DNA of 64,000 nucleotides from Gammaproteobacteria bacterium. Its GTDB lineage: Bacteria; Pseudomonadota; Gammaproteobacteria; Steroidobacterales; Steroidobacteraceae. Positions 62,304 through 64,000 of this stretch are shown piece by piece (positions within the stretch are counted from its first letter, which is position 1; every line of letters starts with the position of its first letter). A program made the translations under genes and the position numbers. The notes under the pieces are model-generated. The model did not search any database. It saw only the letters and a program-made list of their open reading frames with translations, and was not told where the DNA came from. The DNA lies in the NCBI GenBank assembly GCA_028293725.1, contig JAQGOE010000228.1, positions 1 through 64,000 on the forward strand, written 5' to 3'.

Positions 62304-62321
62304 GTTATATAGTATAACTAT
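62304..62321. promoter_or_regulatory. AT-rich overlapping dyads, probable MarR operator
   Basis: Two overlapping inverted repeats are visible: GTTATA-TAG-TATAAC (62304-62318) and ATAGT-ATA-ACTAT (62309-62321). They stand out in GC-rich DNA, lie 26 bases upstream of the AraC gene start and within the divergent MarR/AraC region, and have the size and base composition of MarR-family sites. They may also contain -10 elements. Confidence 0.5.
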
Positions 62322-62472
62322 CTCGTTCCGCTGGCAAGGCAACCGCTCCTATGCACTTCTCTGCTGGACTCGATTTGTCAGACCTGAGTTCCCCGGATAT
62401 CCCTTCCGGGATAGAGCGCTCGCATCGATCCAGCGACGGTCGCACCAAAGTGGGCCAGTCGGGGGAGCACAA

Positions 62473-62985
62473 GTGAGTCGAGCCCCGGATCGCGCGCCCA
62501 AAAAGCCGCGCGACAGCGAGTCCGAGGGAGCCGACGGGCGCGTCATCGAAGCCCGATCGACTCGGCCGGTGCATTTCGGGCCGCTGGCTGATTACGTTGG
62601 CTACGCGTTACGTCGGGCGCAGATTGCGTCGGTCGCGGGGTTTCTGGAGGCGATGAACGAAGTGGACCTGCGCCCGACGCAGTTCGCTGTCCTGACACTC
62701 ATCCGCGAGAATCCGGGCGTTCGCCAGACCGAGGTGTGCGCGGCGCTCGGCCTCCAGAAAGCCAACTTCGTGCCGCTGCTGAACGAGTTGCAACGGCGGG
62801 GGTTGGCATTGCGCAAGGCGGGTGTTCCGGACCGGCGCTCGTCGGCGCTGCATCTCACCGAGCACGGGGAGACCGTGTTGCAACGGGCTGTGGAGTTGCA
62901 TACGCAGTGGGAGGAACGGGTCGCGGCGCGACTTGGGGTTGATGGGCGCGAGCAGTTGTTGGAGTTGTTGAGGAAGTTGACGTAA
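62473..62985 (+). CDS. MarR-family transcriptional regulator
   Basis: A 170-residue winged-helix regulator with a charged 30-residue N-terminal tail. The core reads LRPTQFAVLTLIRENPGVRQTEVCAALGLQKANFVPLLNELQRRGL, with the wing at GVPDRRSSALHLT. The pattern resembles MarR regulators of aromatic catabolism such as those sensing hydroxycinnamoyl-CoA, but the ligand cannot be assigned. GTG 62473 has GGGGAG upstream. Its 3' end is 4 bases from the convergent acyl-CoA dehydrogenase stop. Confidence 0.9.
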   Translation: MSRAPDRAPKKPRDSESEGADGRVIEARSTRPVHFGPLADYVGYALRRAQIASVAGFLEAMNEVDLRPTQFAVLTLIRENPGVRQTEVCAALGLQKANFVPLLNELQRRGLALRKAGVPDRRSSALHLTEHGETVLQRAVELHTQWEERVAARLGVDGREQLLELLRKLT

Positions 62986-62989
62986 GGGG

Positions 62990-64000
62990 TCAGAAATCCG
63001 TCATCGAGGCCTTCGCGACGACGCCGACTCCGTTTCTTACCGTCGCCTCGTGTGCGTAGTAGCGCGGCAGTATATGCGCGCCATAGAAGGCGGCGATGTC
63101 GGCGGTGGCGCGTGCCACGCCTTTGTCAGGTTCAGCGGCAGCGCGGGTCGCTGTCAGTGCCAGTTGCCAACCTCCCACGAGAACTCCGAGCCATTGCAGG
63201 AAGTGATGGGCGGTCGCGCCGACGAGATCGGGTTCGTGCGCGGCGTTTGCCACGAGATCGGCGGTTGTGGCGCGCAGTCTCGCGCAGCCGTCGAGGAGGC
63301 CGGAGCGTAGGTAGGAGAGAGGGCTGGAGGATAGTGCTCGCGCCGTCTTTTCCATCTCTCCCAACAACTCCCCCAACGCCACACCTTGGTCGCGAATAAC
63401 CTTCCGGCCCAGGAGATCCTGCGCCTGGATGTAGTTCGTGCCTTCGAAGATGGGGCCGATGCGGGAGTCCCGGTAGACCTGCGAGATTTCGGCGTCGTCG
63501 ACAAAACCCATGCCACCGTGGATCTGCACGCCGAGTGATGCCACCTCGACTGCGACATCCGAGCACCAGGCTTTCACAATCGGTGTCAGCAGGTCCGCAC
63601 GGCGCGTTGCTGCTTCACCAACATCGCTTGCGGAATGCGCAACGTCCAACGTCGCGGCGGCCAGGTAAGCCAGTCCCCGCGCGGCCTGGGTCAGTGACTT
63701 CATCATGAGCAGCATTCTTCGCACGTCCGCATGCTCGATGATCGGTCGCTGCGCACCAGCCGCATCGCGCCCTTGCAGGCGCTCGCGGGCGTAGTCGCGG
63801 GCCAACTGCAGTGAGCGTTCGGCGAGCCCGAGGGAGTGCAATCCAACTCCGAGGCGCATGTGGTTCATCATGGTGAACATGCAACCGAGCCCATCATTCA
63901 AGCGCCCGATGAGCCAGCCGCGCGCGCCATCGTTCTCTCCGAGCACCATCACACACGTGGGACTCGCGCGAATCCCCATCTTGTGCTCGAGAGAGACAGC
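62990..64000 (-). CDS. Acyl-CoA dehydrogenase, C-terminal part (window edge)
   Basis: The C-terminal 336 residues of a long acyl-CoA dehydrogenase; the gene runs off the right end, where the frame continues upstream as AVSLEHKMGIRASPTCVM. The FAD-binding and catalytic region is visible: GMGFVDDAEISQVYRDSRIGPIFEGTN, with the family's Glu in the FEGTN motif. A C-terminal extra domain (AcylCoA_DH_C type) follows, as in DmdC-like enzymes that oxidise 3-methylmercaptopropionyl-CoA or other short acyl-CoAs. Its place near the catabolic operon suggests downstream processing of a CoA ester. Confidence 0.92.
   Translation of the reverse strand, partial: AVSLEHKMGIRASPTCVMVLGENDGARGWLIGRLNDGLGCMFTMMNHMRLGVGLHSLGLAERSLQLARDYARERLQGRDAAGAQRPIIEHADVRRMLLMMKSLTQAARGLAYLAAATLDVAHSASDVGEAATRRADLLTPIVKAWCSDVAVEVASLGVQIHGGMGFVDDAEISQVYRDSRIGPIFEGTNYIQAQDLLGRKVIRDQGVALGELLGEMEKTARALSSSPLSYLRSGLLDGCARLRATTADLVANAAHEPDLVGATAHHFLQWLGVLVGGWQLALTATRAAAEPDKGVARATADIAAFYGAHILPRYYAHEATVRNGVGVVAKASMTDF

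Overview
This window is about 63% GC and looks like a free-living, aerobic gammaproteobacterium. The order pepA-holC-valS with lptF-lptG diverging from pepA is a gammaproteobacterial core arrangement. The accessory content (quinohemoprotein alcohol dehydrogenase, tannase-family esterase, aromatic decarboxylase-like amidohydrolase, several AraC/MarR/IclR regulators, a LuxR/LuxI pair) suggests a soil or water degrader of the Nevskiales/Steroidobacteraceae type. That placement is inferred from gene content, not computed. I saw no rRNA, tRNA, CRISPR array, intact insertion sequence or prophage.

Layout. 1-20 kb is mostly housekeeping: the end of an outer-membrane efflux gene, prfC, an unusual ferritin-like/CDGSH fusion, a minus-strand run pepA-holC-valS-moxR-DUF58-transglutaminase, lptF-lptG, a GFA enzyme, a sirtuin, a MarR regulator, a DUF2235 hydrolase and a repeat-rich coiled-coil protein. 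20-29.7 kb (mostly minus) has a Gld-type ABC system (DUF4340, GldG, permease, ATPase), a small Cys-rich protein, a rhomboid protease, a GNAT enzyme, a MocR regulator, a LysE exporter and an IclR regulator. 29.7-35.7 kb (plus) has a PcaF-like thiolase, acetoacetyl-CoA synthetase and aldehyde dehydrogenase behind a nested palindrome, then ddl. 36-44.3 kb has an aldo/keto reductase, a 2-oxoacid dehydrogenase E1 alpha/beta pair with a free-standing lipoyl domain, then luxR, luxI, a phytanoyl-CoA-dioxygenase-like gene and a catalytically dead Y1-transposase/DnaA-type HTH fusion, ending against a PLP-dependent dehydratase. 44.3-50 kb (minus) has an orphan FecR-like protein and a torF-ECF sigma-anti-sigma-subtilase operon. 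50-64 kb is a catabolic region: a probable six-gene operon (aldehyde dehydrogenase, PQQ alcohol dehydrogenase, AraC regulator, D-2-hydroxyacid dehydrogenase, tannase-family esterase, second aldehyde dehydrogenase) flanked by AraC paralogues, a LigW-like amidohydrolase, a MarR regulator and a partial acyl-CoA dehydrogenase.

Two places look most like undescribed systems. The first is the quorum-sensing cluster luxR-luxI-phyH-dead transposase (39.7-43.4 kb). luxI and phyH overlap by four bases, and the last gene has lost the HUH pair and the nucleophilic tyrosine but kept a DNA-binding domain. The second is the sigma/anti-sigma/subtilase operon (46.4-50 kb). There the anti-sigma factor carries a periplasmic domain resembling a subtilase propeptide and sits directly before a secreted subtilase whose oxyanion-hole Asn appears replaced by Glu. 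The 25-bp tandem array in the N-terminal tail of the transglutaminase gene, whose three copies are read in three different frames, is a third point of interest.
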